63,709 bases of DNA from Selenomonadaceae bacterium (GTDB lineage Bacteria; Bacillota; Negativicutes; Selenomonadales; Selenomonadaceae): assembly GCA_017476005.1 (NCBI GenBank), contig JAFVEM010000058.1, forward strand, positions 1 through 63,709, written 5' to 3'. The notes beneath the pieces were generated by a model. That model searched no databases. It saw nothing but the letters and a program-made list of their open reading frames with translations, and was not told where the DNA came from. Shown here piece after piece: positions 1-8,446 of this stretch. A program made the position numbers and the translations under genes. How positions within the stretch are numbered: the first letter of the stretch is position 1; every line of letters begins with the position of its first letter.

Positions 1-40
1 CGATGGCTATCGCAAGCGACAGCTTCTCGTAAGTACTCAA
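1..40 (-). CDS. Putative holin-like type I toxin, N-terminus only
   Basis: Only the first 13 codons lie in the window, starting at a TTG at 38-40 and reading MSTYEKLSLAIAI. This matches the start of the small putative holin-like (TxpA/BsrG-type) membrane toxins of Firmicutes, which typically begin MSTYEALSLMI. A GGGGG Shine-Dalgarno lies at 48-52 on the minus strand, 7 nt from the start, and can be sequestered in the hairpin TTCCCC (46-51)/GGGGAA (61-66). Such sequestration is common in type I toxin mRNAs. The assignment rests on a short stretch, so it is moderate. Confidence 0.5.
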   Translation of the reverse strand, partial: MSTYEKLSLAIAI

Positions 41-88
41 GGCGTTTCCCCCTTTCATACGGGGAACCCGGCTCCGTCGGTCAGGTTC

Positions 89-117
89 ATTGTACCACGG
101 AGCTTTGGAATTTGCAA
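89..117 (-). promoter_or_regulatory. Sigma-70 promoter for the holin-like toxin
   Basis: On the minus strand, TTGCAA (112-117), a 17-nt spacer and TACAAT (89-94) form a good promoter. Transcription would begin near 82, giving an approximately 40-nt leader that contains the Shine-Dalgarno-masking hairpin. Confidence 0.5.
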
Positions 118-141
118 GCTCACCTTTCGGTGGGCTTTTTT
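118..141 (+). terminator. Rho-independent terminator
   Basis: GCTCACC (118-124) pairs with GGTGGGC (129-135), followed by six T residues. It ends plus-strand transcription entering from the left, which could be an antisense RNA to the toxin leader or an upstream gene outside the window. Confidence 0.7.
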
Positions 142-173
142 GTTGCGCGAGAGGGAGCTAAAAAAATTTTTTC

Positions 174-202
174 TTGACACGACCAATTTTCTGTAATATA
201 CT
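174..202 (+). promoter_or_regulatory. Promoter of tRNA-Leu
   Basis: TTGACA (174-179), 17-nt spacer, TATACT (197-202), ending 16 nt before the mature tRNA. Confidence 0.75.
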
Positions 203-218
203 CAGCGAGAAATTTGTT

Positions 219-305
219 GCCGAAGTGGCGGAATTGGCAGACGCAGCAGACTCAAAATCTGCCGTAGGCGACTACGTGCCGGTTCGAGTCCGGCCTTCGG
301 CACCA
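219..305 (+). tRNA. tRNA-Leu (anticodon CAA)
   Basis: The acceptor stem GCCGAAG (219-225) pairs with CTTCGGC (295-301). Anticodon stem GCAGA/TCTGC encloses the loop CTCAAAA with anticodon CAA at 253-255. The long variable arm is typical of class II tRNAs, and CCA is encoded at 303-305. Confidence 0.95.
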
Positions 306-319
306 TTGATAACGATAGT

Positions 320-345
320 CCCCACGATTTTCGTGGGGGCTTTTT
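320..345 (+). terminator. Terminator after tRNA-Leu
   Basis: CCCCACGA (320-327) and TCGTGGGG (331-338) form an 8-bp stem followed by GCTTTTT. Confidence 0.85.
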
Positions 346-365
346 GCTTATGGGGAGGCTATGAC

Positions 366-758
366 GTGGCGGATTATATACTGCTCCTGTTGCTCCTGGC
401 GCTTATCCTGCTCTTTGTGACGGAGATGATTCATTCCATGAAACGCTCCCGGGTTACGGGGCGGCTTATTAAGACCTACTTTGAGGACAGCGAAAATCCT
501 AAGGTTATCGACGAGATATACGCCTACTGCTCTGACGACTACAAACTGCGGCGACTGGTGAAAAAATACGCCGTCAGCCGGGAGGATATCGAAAAGATTT
601 ACCAAAAACTGCTCCTCTGGGGCAATTTCAAGAAGGATAGGCGCTTTGTCCCCATTTCTTCCTTCTTCTACGTTTACTCCTTTGAATACCTAGTCAAGCA
701 CAAAAACGAGGACGCTAAGGATTTGACGGTGAAAATGATGAATTTCTTCCGGCTTTGA
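366..758 (+). CDS. Small N-terminally membrane-anchored protein of unknown function
   Basis: This 130-residue protein is not recognised. The start chosen is GTG at 366, because GGGGAGG lies 8 nt upstream (351-357) and everything before it overlaps the tRNA and its terminator. Residues 1-20 form a Leu-rich transmembrane helix, followed by a short basic stretch. The rest is a charged, helical cytoplasmic domain with the pattern LRRLVKKYAVSREDIEKIY, which resembles a helix-turn-helix or helical adaptor but has no diagnostic motif. It sits between tRNA-Leu and the fatty acid operon and appears to be transcribed alone. Confidence 0.6.
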   Translation: MADYILLLLLLALILLFVTEMIHSMKRSRVTGRLIKTYFEDSENPKVIDEIYAYCSDDYKLRRLVKKYAVSREDIEKIYQKLLLWGNFKKDRRFVPISSFFYVYSFEYLVKHKNEDAKDLTVKMMNFFRL

Positions 759-766
759 AAACATAC

Positions 767-794
767 TTGCATTTTTCTCATAGGTCATTATAAT
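767..794 (+). promoter_or_regulatory. Promoter of the plsX-fab operon
   Basis: TTGCAT (767-772), 16-nt spacer and a perfect TATAAT (789-794), 40 nt before plsX. No FapR-type inverted repeat was recognised around it. Confidence 0.65.
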
Positions 795-833
795 AGAATA
801 TCAATAGTCTGTCGCAGGTGGGGAGTGAATTGG

Positions 834-1889
834 GTGAAGATAGCGGTAGATGCCATGGGGGGCGACCATGCCCCGGAGGAGGTCGTCTTAGGGGCTTTGA
901 GCGCCGCGGAAAAATACGACGCCGATATCCTCTTGGTGGGGGATGAGGCGAAGATCCGGGAGATTCTCGCCGCCCATGAAGGGTGGGAGAAACTTCCTCT
1001 CTCCATCCGTCACGCCGGGGAGGTCATCGGTATGGACGAGCATCCGGCGGATGCCGTGCGTACCAAAAAAGATTCTTCCATCGTGGTGGCCACTCGCCTT
1101 GTGAAAGAGGGGGTATGCGACGCTGTTTTGTCCGCCGGCAGTACCGGCGCGGCGGTGACGGCGGCGCAGCTTATCTTAAAACGCATTAAAGGCGTGGGAC
1201 GCCCCACTATCGCTACTCCCATGCCGACCCTAAACGGCGTCACTCTCCTTTTGGACTCCGGCGCCAACGTGGATAGCAAGCCGGAACATTTGGTGCAGGG
1301 AGCCATGATGGGTTCCATTTACGCCGAATACGTTTACAACATCAAAAATCCCAAGGTGGGTCTCCTGAATATCGGGGAGGAGGAAACCAAGGGCAACGAG
1401 CAGGCTAAGGCTACCTACGCTCTGCTCAAAAATCAACATGTGATAAACTTTGTGGGCAACGCCGAAGGTCGCGACATTCCCAAGGGCAATGTGGATGTGG
1501 TAATTTGCGACGGCTTTGTGGGCAATGTGGTGCTGAAATTCGCGGAGGGACTGGCCAAGACCATTTTAAACCTGCTTAAAGAGGCCATCAAAGAGGGCGG
1601 CCTCTTGCCGAAAATGGGCGCCATGTTCCTGATTCCCACTTTAAAGAAACTGGGCAAGCGTCTGGATCCGAATGAGTACGGAGGGGCGCCCCTGCTTGGA
1701 GTAAACGGCTGCGTGATAATAAGCCATGGATCGTCGGATGCTAAGGCCATTTGCAGCGCCATCGGAGTGGCCAATGATTACGTCAAAGGCAACGTGTTGG
1801 AGGCAATTCGCCAAATGTTGGCCATCGACGAAGAGTTGTTGCGAGAAGAAGCTGGTAGCGTCGGCGAAGGAGGACGTGTTGATGTTTGA
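834..1889 (+). CDS. plsX: Phosphate acyltransferase PlsX
   Basis: PlsX converts acyl-ACP to acyl-phosphate, the acyl donor for PlsY in phosphatidic acid synthesis. It is a peripheral membrane enzyme. The protein (351 aa, normal family length) opens VKIAVDAMGGDHAP, the family signature, and contains the conserved GSTGA segment near residue 97. GTG at 834 is preferred because GGGGAG lies 8 nt upstream; an in-frame GTG at 825 is possible but sits too near its Shine-Dalgarno. The gene heads the fab operon and overlaps fabK by 8 nt, so the two are probably translationally coupled. Confidence 0.95.
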   Translation: MKIAVDAMGGDHAPEEVVLGALSAAEKYDADILLVGDEAKIREILAAHEGWEKLPLSIRHAGEVIGMDEHPADAVRTKKDSSIVVATRLVKEGVCDAVLSAGSTGAAVTAAQLILKRIKGVGRPTIATPMPTLNGVTLLLDSGANVDSKPEHLVQGAMMGSIYAEYVYNIKNPKVGLLNIGEEETKGNEQAKATYALLKNQHVINFVGNAEGRDIPKGNVDVVICDGFVGNVVLKFAEGLAKTILNLLKEAIKEGGLLPKMGAMFLIPTLKKLGKRLDPNEYGGAPLLGVNGCVIISHGSSDAKAICSAIGVANDYVKGNVLEAIRQMLAIDEELLREEAGSVGEGGRVDV

Positions 1890-2826
1890 AAATAATCCTA
1901 TCTGTAAACTACTGAACATAAAATATCCCATATTCCAAGGGGGAATGGCGTGGATCGGTACCTCGGAGCTGGCTTCGGCGGTGTCCAACGCCGGAGGCTT
2001 GGGAATAATCGGCGCGGGTCACATGCCCCCGGATGCCCTGCGCAGTGAGATTCATAAGGTCAAGGAACGCACCGACAAACCCTTCGGCGTTAATGTCATG
2101 CTCATGAGTCCTTTCGTCAAGGAAGTTATGGGCGTGGTAGTGGAGGAAAAAGTTCCGGTGGTGACTACCGGCGCCGGGAACCCCGGCGAGTTTATGCCGG
2201 CCTTGAAAGAGATTGGCACCAAGGTCATTCCCGTCATTGCCTCCGTGGCGCTCGCCAAACGGTTGGTCAGGGGCGGCGCGGATGCGGTTATCGCGGAAGG
2301 CATGGAGTCCGGCGGACATATCGGCGAGATTACCACCATGGCGCTGGTGCCGCAGGTGGTAGATGCGGTGGATGTGCCGGTGATTGCTGCCGGCGGTATT
2401 GCCGATTCGCGCGGTATGGCGGCGGCTTTTGCCCTTGGCGCCCACGGGGTGCAGATGGGGTCGCGCTTTGTTATGAGCGAAGAGTGTATCGCCCATCCCA
2501 ATTACAAAGAAATTATTTTAAAGGCCAAAGACCGCTCCACCGTGGTAACGGGGCGTACCTTAGGCCATCCCGTTCGCAGTATTGCCAATAAACTCACGCG
2601 CAAATACGAGGAAATGGAAGCCGCCGGCGCCTCCAACGAAGAGCTGGAGAAGCTGGGAGTTGGCAGTCTCCATCGCGCCACCCACGAGGGGGACGTGGAG
2701 AACGGCACCGTCATGATCGGCGAAATCGCCGGTCTCCTTGAGGACATCAAGCCCGTCAAGACCATTATCGAAGACATAGTGGGAGGACTTTCCAACGCAG
2801 TGCAAAACTTGCAAGCCAATTACTAA
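1882..2826 (+). CDS. fabK: Enoyl-ACP reductase II FabK
   Basis: FabK is the flavin-dependent enoyl-ACP reductase that completes each elongation cycle in many Firmicutes, replacing FabI. The 314-residue protein shows the TIM-barrel FMN pattern: IFQGGMAWIGT near the N-terminus, GMESGGHIG in the middle, then VIAAGGIAD and GAHGVQMGSRF. ATG at 1882 is set by AAGGAGGA 7 nt upstream. It overlaps plsX and precedes fabD. A second, divergent FMN protein of the same fold lies at 5143. This copy, with normal FabK length and adjacency to fabD, is the likelier enoyl reductase. Confidence 0.9.
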   Translation: MFENNPICKLLNIKYPIFQGGMAWIGTSELASAVSNAGGLGIIGAGHMPPDALRSEIHKVKERTDKPFGVNVMLMSPFVKEVMGVVVEEKVPVVTTGAGNPGEFMPALKEIGTKVIPVIASVALAKRLVRGGADAVIAEGMESGGHIGEITTMALVPQVVDAVDVPVIAAGGIADSRGMAAAFALGAHGVQMGSRFVMSEECIAHPNYKEIILKAKDRSTVVTGRTLGHPVRSIANKLTRKYEEMEAAGASNEELEKLGVGSLHRATHEGDVENGTVMIGEIAGLLEDIKPVKTIIEDIVGGLSNAVQNLQANY

Positions 2827-2835
2827 AGAAAAGTG

Positions 2836-2992
2836 ATGGGGCTTTGCCCCAAACCCCACAAGGGGAAATAATTTCCCCTTGACCCCTTAATTAAAGGGTG
2901 CAGAGGGATTTAAGCAGACTCTAGGAGCTTTAGCTCCGTGAGGTCGCTTATGCTTTAGCTATCCCCCTGCTGGGGCTTGGGGTGAAACCCCA
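2836..2992. repeat. Mosaic palindromic intergenic repeat, copy 1 with nested unit
   Basis: A run of hairpin modules fills the fabK-fabD gap: GGGGC..GCCCC, AAGGGGAAAT..ATTTCCCCTT, GCAGAGGG..CCCCCTGC and TTGGGG..CCCCAA. A separate imperfect palindrome (about 2911-2951, ends TAAGCAGACTCT and AGGTCGCTTAT) sits in the loop of the GCAG/CTGC hairpin. Related copies occur at 18531, 19961, 24204, 54417 and, diverged, at 43958. Confidence 0.8.
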
Positions 2993-3011
2993 AAAAATAG
3001 AGAGGTTATAT

Positions 3012-3953
3012 ATGAATAAATTAGCCTTTTTGTTTCCGGGGCAAGGCGCTCAAGCTGTGGGCATGGGCAAAGACCTTTACGAGAAATACGAGACGGCCAA
3101 AAAACTCTTTCGGGAAGCCGACGAGGCTTTGGGATACTCCATCCAAAAAATGTGTTTCGAGGGGCCGGAGGAGGAGTTGCGTCTGACGGCCAATACCCAG
3201 CCCGCCATTTTGACGGTGAGCGTTATCGCCGCTACTTTGCTGGAGGAAGAAGGTATTCGGGCGGATGTGGCCGGAGGTCACAGCTTGGGCGAATATTCCG
3301 CGTTGGTTATGGCCGGAGCCTTAGATTTTCGGGATGCGGTGTCCTTGGTGCATAAACGGGGACAATTCATGCAGGAGGCCGTCCCCGTTGGCGAAGGGGG
3401 CATGGCGGCCATCATCGGTCTTGCGGACGAGGTAATCATCGACGCTTGCGCCAAAGCCTCCGCCGTGGGAGCGGTGCAAGCGGTGAATTTCAACTGCCCG
3501 GGACAAACCGTTATCGCCGGTACTACCGCCGGGGTGCAGAAAGCCGTGGAGCTTTTGACGGCGGCCGGCGCCAAAAAAGCGGTAATACTCCCCGTGAGCG
3601 CACCTTTCCACAGCACTTTGATGGAACCGGCGGCTAAGAAACTGGCGGCGGAACTGGATAAAGTCACCATTCGCGACGCGAAGTTCCCGGTGGTGGCCAA
3701 TGTCAACGGTCAGGCGGAAACTGAAGCCCGGGAAATCAAGAAAAACTTGGTGGAGCAAGCCGCCAGCCCCGTAAAGTGGATAGCTTGCGTTAAGACCATG
3801 ATGGATATGGGGGCGGATACTTATGTGGAGGCCGGCCCCGGCAAAACCCTTGCCGGTTTCAACAAGCGCATTGATAGGAAACTAACCAGTCTAAATGTGG
3901 AAAACGGGGATACTTTACAGAAAACCCTTGACTATTTAAGGGAGGTTCGCTAA
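3012..3953 (+). CDS. fabD: Malonyl-CoA:ACP transacylase FabD
   Basis: FabD moves malonyl from CoA to ACP to feed chain elongation. The 313-residue protein begins with AFLFPGQGAQAVGMGK and carries the nucleophile motif GGHSLGEYSALV, with the catalytic Ser in GHSLG, and the later His in PVSAPFHSTLM. ATG at 3012 follows GAGAGG at 6-nt spacing; an upstream in-frame start lies inside the intergenic repeat and is rejected. It ends one base before the fabG ATG. Confidence 0.95.
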   Translation: MNKLAFLFPGQGAQAVGMGKDLYEKYETAKKLFREADEALGYSIQKMCFEGPEEELRLTANTQPAILTVSVIAATLLEEEGIRADVAGGHSLGEYSALVMAGALDFRDAVSLVHKRGQFMQEAVPVGEGGMAAIIGLADEVIIDACAKASAVGAVQAVNFNCPGQTVIAGTTAGVQKAVELLTAAGAKKAVILPVSAPFHSTLMEPAAKKLAAELDKVTIRDAKFPVVANVNGQAETEAREIKKNLVEQAASPVKWIACVKTMMDMGADTYVEAGPGKTLAGFNKRIDRKLTSLNVENGDTLQKTLDYLREVR

Positions 3954-3954
3954 T

Positions 3955-4698
3955 ATGCTTTTGGAAGGCAAGGTGGCCTTAGTGACGGGAGCCTCTCGGG
4001 GTATCGGTCGCGCCGTGGCCTTGAAGCTGGCCGCCGAGGGCGCAAAAGTGGCCGTGAACTACGCCGGCAACACCGAGGCGGCGGAAAAAGTCAAGGCGGA
4101 GATTGAAGACAGGGGCGGCGAAGCCATTTTGCTGAAAGCGAGTGTGGCCGACAGCGCCGCCGTGGAAGAGATGGTAAATAAGACGGTGGAGGCTTTCGGC
4201 ACCATTGATATTCTGGTGAACAACGCCGGAATTACTCGCGACGGGCTACTGGCGCGGATGAAGGACGAGGATTTCGCCGCCGTTCTCGATACGAACCTCA
4301 AGGGCGTTTTCTATTGCACCAAGGCCGTAGCCAAGATTATGATGAAAAAACGCGCCGGACGCATTGTGAACATGGCCTCCGTGGTGGGACTCATGGGTAA
4401 CGCCGGACAGGCTAATTACGCGGCGGCCAAAGCCGGAGTTATCGGCTTTTCCAAATCGGTGGCCAAGGAGCTGGCTGCGCGCGGCATCACGGTGAACATG
4501 GTAGCTCCCGGTTTTATCGGCACGGATATGACGGCGGTGCTTCCCGACAAGCTGAAAGAGGGCATGATTGAATCCATCCCCTTGAAGCGTGTGGGCGAGC
4601 CGGAGGATGTGGCAAATGCAGTGCTTTTCCTCGTGTCCGACGGAGCCGCCTACATTACCGGTCAGGTCATCAACGTGGATGGCGGCATGGTGATGTGA
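3955..4698 (+). CDS. fabG: 3-oxoacyl-ACP reductase FabG
   Basis: FabG is the NADPH-dependent ketoreductase of fatty acid elongation. At 247 aa it is a typical short-chain dehydrogenase. The cofactor motif TGASRGIG lies near residue 11, NNAG near 89, the catalytic Ser in NMASVVG and the YAAAK Tyr/Lys pair follow, and the C-terminus ends with the usual NVDGGMVM. A GGGAGG Shine-Dalgarno overlaps the fabD end. Confidence 0.95.
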   Translation: MLLEGKVALVTGASRGIGRAVALKLAAEGAKVAVNYAGNTEAAEKVKAEIEDRGGEAILLKASVADSAAVEEMVNKTVEAFGTIDILVNNAGITRDGLLARMKDEDFAAVLDTNLKGVFYCTKAVAKIMMKKRAGRIVNMASVVGLMGNAGQANYAAAKAGVIGFSKSVAKELAARGITVNMVAPGFIGTDMTAVLPDKLKEGMIESIPLKRVGEPEDVANAVLFLVSDGAAYITGQVINVDGGMVM

Positions 4699-4829
4699 AT
4701 AACTTAGTTTACCGCAGCTTAAAAAAGCTGGGTATGTATATACCTGCAAGTAGGTGGGCGAAGTTTTCCGCAAGGGAATAAAGTCCAATCGCGTCTATCA
4801 AAAGATCCTCTGGGGGAGGTGAATGCGTA

Positions 4830-5060
4830 ATGGCGACTTTTGAGAAAGTCCGTGATATCGTAGTGGAGCAGCTGGGCGTGGAGGCAGACGAGGTTTCTAT
4901 CGAGTCAACCTTCATCGATGATCTGGGGGCGGATTCCTTGGACATCGTGGAGCTCATCATGGCCTTCGAGGAGGAATTTAACGTCGAGATTCCCGACGAG
5001 GCCGCAGAGAAAATCAAGACGGTTCAGGACGTTGTGAACTACATAGACCAGAACAAATAA
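4830..5060 (+). CDS. acpP: Acyl carrier protein
   Basis: The 76-residue acidic carrier holds the growing acyl chain on phosphopantetheine. The attachment Ser36 is in the signature [29 protein letters not shown] lies 8-10 nt before the ATG. A 131-nt gap separates it from fabG and holds a small CAGCTT/AAGCTG hairpin near 4712-4728. A strong hairpin follows the gene, so acpP may be expressed above its neighbours, as is usual. Confidence 0.97.
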   Translation: MATFEKVRDIVVEQLGVEADEVSIESTFIDDLGADSLDIVELIMAFEEEFNVEIPDEAAEKIKTVQDVVNYIDQNK

Positions 5061-5083
5061 GTTTGTGCGTCTTGCCTTTGAAT

Positions 5084-5114
5084 ATCCCGCGGGCTGTTTG
5101 GTTCGCGGGATTTT
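5084..5114 (+). terminator. Strong hairpin after acpP, probable attenuating terminator
   Basis: ATCCCGCG (5084-5091) pairs with CGCGGGAT (5104-5111), followed by TTTCT. The T-run is short, so read-through into the next gene is likely. Confidence 0.6.
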
Positions 5115-5142
5115 CTCAAGGTAAAAGTGAGGGGGAGTTACC

Positions 5143-6087
5143 TTGAAGCTACCGGAGCTGAAAATAGGCGCCAAGACGGCCAGAATACCCATCGTCCAAG
5201 GCGGTATGGCCATTAGGCTTTCCACCGCGAGGCTCGCTGCTGCGGTGGCCCAGGAGGGCGGTATCGGGCTGATTGCCGCCTCCGGTATGTCCCACGATGA
5301 GCTTCGTTACGAGATACGCCTCGCCCGTTCGCTTACCTCCGGTATCATCGGTATCAATATTATGGTGGCGGCCAGAGACTTCGCGGAAGTGGTGAAGACG
5401 GCCATCAGCGAAGGCATTGATCTCGTGGTAGCCGGAGCCGGATTCTCCAGAGATATGTTCGGCTTGGGGAAGGAGTCCGGCACGCCCATAGTACCTATCG
5501 TATCGACAGCCAAACTAGCGAAAATATCCGAGCGTCTTGGCGCATCGGCGGTTATCGTCGAGGGCAAGGAGGCGGGGGGGCACCTCGGGACCGATACTTC
5601 CATTCGGAGTATTATCCCGGAGGTACGCGCCGCCGTGAAGCTCCCGGTGATTGCCGCCGGGGGAGTTCTTTCCGGTCAAGACATCGTTGATCTGATAAAA
5701 ATGGGCGCAAACGGCGTCCAGCTGGGTTCTCGTTTCGCGGCGAGCGTAGAGTCTAACGCCGCGCCGACGCTGAAGGAGTATTACCTGAAGGCGAGACCCG
5801 AAGATGTGGTAGTCATAAACAGCCCCGTGGGACTCCCCGGCCGGGCGGTACGCACTCCCTTTTCCAAAAGGGTGATGGAAGGCCCGGTGCCGCCCAAGGT
5901 GTGCGACGCTTGCCTCAAGGCTTGCAAGCATAATTTCTGCATCATCCGCGCCTTAACTAGGGCGCAACAGGGAGATGTGGAAACGGGTTTAGTGTTCACC
6001 GGGGAATATATGCCGCGCATTGACAAGATTATGACGGTAAAAGAGATTTTTGCCCAGCTGACGGCGGAAGCGGTAGCAGCCCAATGA
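5143..6087 (+). CDS. FabK-like/nitronate monooxygenase-family flavoprotein with C-terminal Cys cluster
   Basis: A 314-residue FMN TIM-barrel protein of the nitronate monooxygenase/FabK superfamily. Visible motifs are IPIVQGGMAIRLS, GKEAGGHLG, VIAAGGVLSG and GANGVQLGSRF. TTG at 5143 is preceded by GGGGGAG. Unlike FabK at 1882, it carries a four-Cys stretch near residues 250-265 (CDACLKACKHNFC), which could bind a metal or Fe-S cluster. Its place between acpP and fabF suggests a lipid-related role: either a second enoyl reductase or a house-cleaning oxidase. The substrate cannot be read from sequence. Confidence 0.75.
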   Translation: MKLPELKIGAKTARIPIVQGGMAIRLSTARLAAAVAQEGGIGLIAASGMSHDELRYEIRLARSLTSGIIGINIMVAARDFAEVVKTAISEGIDLVVAGAGFSRDMFGLGKESGTPIVPIVSTAKLAKISERLGASAVIVEGKEAGGHLGTDTSIRSIIPEVRAAVKLPVIAAGGVLSGQDIVDLIKMGANGVQLGSRFAASVESNAAPTLKEYYLKARPEDVVVINSPVGLPGRAVRTPFSKRVMEGPVPPKVCDACLKACKHNFCIIRALTRAQQGDVETGLVFTGEYMPRIDKIMTVKEIFAQLTAEAVAAQ

Positions 6088-6103
6088 GAGAGGAGATAAT
6101 GTC

Positions 6104-7348
6104 TTGAGTAAAAGGGTAGTCATCACCGGTCTTGGAGCCATTACTCCCATCGGTATCGGCAAAGAGGCTTTTTGGGAGGCTTTAAAAGCCGGGAAGAACG
6201 GCATTGGCCGCATTACCCATTTTGACCCGACGGAATATACGGCGCAGGTGGCCGGCGAGGTTAATGACTTCGTGCCGGAGGATTATATCGACAAGAAAGA
6301 ATCGAAACGCATGGATCGCTACACCCAGTTTGCGGTGGCGGCGGCTGGGCTGGCCATTAAGGATGCCGCTTTAGACCTTGAAAAAGAGGATGCGGAGCGT
6401 ATCGGCGTTTTCGTGGGTACCGGTATCGGCGGTATCGAAACCATGCACAGCCAGTACGAAAAATTCTTTGCCAAAGGGCCAAGTCGCATCAGTCCCTTTT
6501 TCATTCCCATGATGATTCCCAATTTGGCGGCGGGGCAGGTGTCCATCGCTTACCGGCTCCACGGCCCTTCCAGCTGTATCGTGACGGCTTGCGCCACCGG
6601 TTCCGATTGTATCGGGGAAGCCTTCAGGGAAATACAGCGTGGCGGCGCCGACGTTATGTTGGCCGGCGGTACGGAAGCGGCGGTGTCGCAGGCGGCGGTG
6701 GCCGGTTTTGCCGCCATGAAAGCTCTTTGCACCGACCATAACGACGACCCGGCGCACGCTTCGCGGCCCTTCGACAAGAACCGTAGCGGTTTTGTTATGG
6801 GAGAAGGCTCCGGTATCGTGGTCTTGGAGACTTTGGAACATGCGAAAGAGAGAGGCGCTCACATTTATGCCGAAGTGGTAGGCTACGGCGCTAATTCCGA
6901 CGCTTATCACATGACCAGCCCGGCGCCCCATGGCGAATATCAGAGCAAGTGCATGGAGCGGGCGCTGAAAGATGCCGGACTAAAGCCTGATGAGGTTGAT
7001 TATATCAACGCTCACGGCACCTCCACTCATCTTAACGACCAAGGGGAAACGGAGGCCATCAAGCGAGTTTGGGGCGAAGCGGCCAAAGACGTGTCCGTGT
7101 CCTCCATCAAATCCATGACGGGGCATCTCTTGGGCGCCGCCGGCGGCGTGGAGTGTATCGCTACGGCGCTTTCCATCGAAAATGATTTCCTGCCACCCAC
7201 CATCAATTACGAAACTCCCGACGAGGGCATGGATTTGGATTATGTGCCGAACAAGGGTAAGGCCAAGAAGGTCAGGGCGGCCATGTCTAATTCCTTCGGT
7301 TTCGGCGGCCATAACGCCTGTTTGGTCTTAAAAAAGTTTGCCGATTGA
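6104..7348 (+). CDS. fabF: 3-oxoacyl-ACP synthase II FabF
   Basis: FabF condenses malonyl-ACP with acyl-ACP. At 414 aa it has normal length, with the catalytic triad in place: Cys163 in TACATGSDC, His in NAHGTSTHLND and His in SMTGHLLGAAGG. TTG at 6104 is used, with GAGAGGAGA about 8 nt upstream, giving MSKRVVITGLGAITPIG. No fabH or fabZ is present in this cluster; they must lie elsewhere. Confidence 0.95.
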   Translation: MSKRVVITGLGAITPIGIGKEAFWEALKAGKNGIGRITHFDPTEYTAQVAGEVNDFVPEDYIDKKESKRMDRYTQFAVAAAGLAIKDAALDLEKEDAERIGVFVGTGIGGIETMHSQYEKFFAKGPSRISPFFIPMMIPNLAAGQVSIAYRLHGPSSCIVTACATGSDCIGEAFREIQRGGADVMLAGGTEAAVSQAAVAGFAAMKALCTDHNDDPAHASRPFDKNRSGFVMGEGSGIVVLETLEHAKERGAHIYAEVVGYGANSDAYHMTSPAPHGEYQSKCMERALKDAGLKPDEVDYINAHGTSTHLNDQGETEAIKRVWGEAAKDVSVSSIKSMTGHLLGAAGGVECIATALSIENDFLPPTINYETPDEGMDLDYVPNKGKAKKVRAAMSNSFGFGGHNACLVLKKFAD

Positions 7349-7358
7349 GTGCGTAGAA

Positions 7359-8069
7359 ATGAGTAAGAAATTAGATAACGAACGACGCGAGAGGCTGGAA
7401 AAGCTGGCGGCGAGGCTGGGGGTAAAGTTTCGGGATATAACCCTGCTGGACAGGGCGCTCACCCACGCCTCCTATGCCAACGAGGCTCATCGCGGCGCGG
7501 AACATAACGAACGCTTGGAATATTTAGGTGACGCAGTGCTGGAGCTTGCCTCCAGCACTTATCTTTATGAGCATTTCCCGAAACTGACGGAGGGAGAACT
7601 CACCAAAGCCAGAGCGGCGGTGGTCAGGTCAGCCACCTTGGCTAAAGCGGCGCAAAAATTGGGGCTGGGTCAGATGCTCCTCTTTGGCCACGGGGAGGAA
7701 CAAAGCGGCGGCAGAAATCGGGCAACGAACTTAGAAGATGCCTTTGAAGCGGTCATCGGCGCCATATACTTGGATCATGGCTGGGAAACGGCCAGAGATT
7801 ATGTTTGGCGGCAACTCTCCGGCGAGATGGACGAAGTGGGCGCCACGGAAGAATGGCGCGACAGCAAGACAGTCTTGCAGGAACTGGCGCAAAAAGAGGG
7901 CTACAAAGTCACCTACGAGCTGACGGGAGAATCCGGCCCGGCGCACGAAAAGAGCTTTACCGTGGCGGTAAAGCTCCAAGGGAAAATACTAGGCGAAGGC
8001 ACCGCCGGCAGCAAGAAGCAAGCGGAGCAACTGGCAGCCAAGGCGGCGTTGGATGGTTGGGAGAAATAA
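7359..8069 (+). CDS. rnc: Ribonuclease III
   Basis: RNase III cleaves double-stranded RNA in rRNA and mRNA processing. The 236-residue protein has the signature NERLEYLGDAVLELASS, the second acidic cluster LEDAFEAVIGAIYLD and a C-terminal double-stranded-RNA-binding domain ending GSKKQAEQLAAKAAL. ATG at 7359 is chosen; a TTG at 7338 inside fabF is an alternative. The gene closes the fab operon, a common arrangement. Confidence 0.93.
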   Translation: MSKKLDNERRERLEKLAARLGVKFRDITLLDRALTHASYANEAHRGAEHNERLEYLGDAVLELASSTYLYEHFPKLTEGELTKARAAVVRSATLAKAAQKLGLGQMLLFGHGEEQSGGRNRATNLEDAFEAVIGAIYLDHGWETARDYVWRQLSGEMDEVGATEEWRDSKTVLQELAQKEGYKVTYELTGESGPAHEKSFTVAVKLQGKILGEGTAGSKKQAEQLAAKAALDGWEK

Positions 8070-8120
8070 ATTTATTTTCTTCGCGGCGGAAGAGTAATTT
8101 ATGCGGTGAGGTGATAAAGA

Positions 8121-8440
8121 TTGCGCTACATTGGCGGCAAAACAAATTTGCTGGGTGACATTGTGGCCGGGGTTAAGCCGAACGTTCTGATTTTTGCCAA
8201 GCAAGGAAGGTGGAAGCGGCTTTCAGGCGGATGATCGAACGCTCCAAAGTACGCTATGTTCTCATAAGTTATAACAACGAAGGCTTGCTTTCCAGAGATG
8301 ACTTGTCGGCACTATGTAGGGAATACGCCACTCGCGGTTCCTTCCATGTCACTGATATAGAGTATAGACGCTATAATAATGCCGGTACGAAACCGCAAGG
8401 AGTTATGGAACAGTTATATTTTTTTGAAAAGGCAGGGTGA
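8121..8440 (+). pseudogene. Truncated first adenine methyltransferase of a FokI-like system
   Basis: Reading from TTG 8121 (GAGGTGAT 6 nt upstream) gives MRYIGGKTNLLGDIVAG, the N-terminal motif of Dam-type adenine methyltransferases. The frame stops at 8233. A second frame then gives a C-terminal methyltransferase tail with VRYVLISYNNEGLLS and LYFFEKAG. The central region, including motif I and DPPY, is absent, so an internal deletion with frame loss has destroyed the gene. It is the equivalent of one half of the two-domain M.FokI and lies 6 nt before the intact second methyltransferase. Confidence 0.75.
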
Positions 8441-8446
8441 GCCTAG

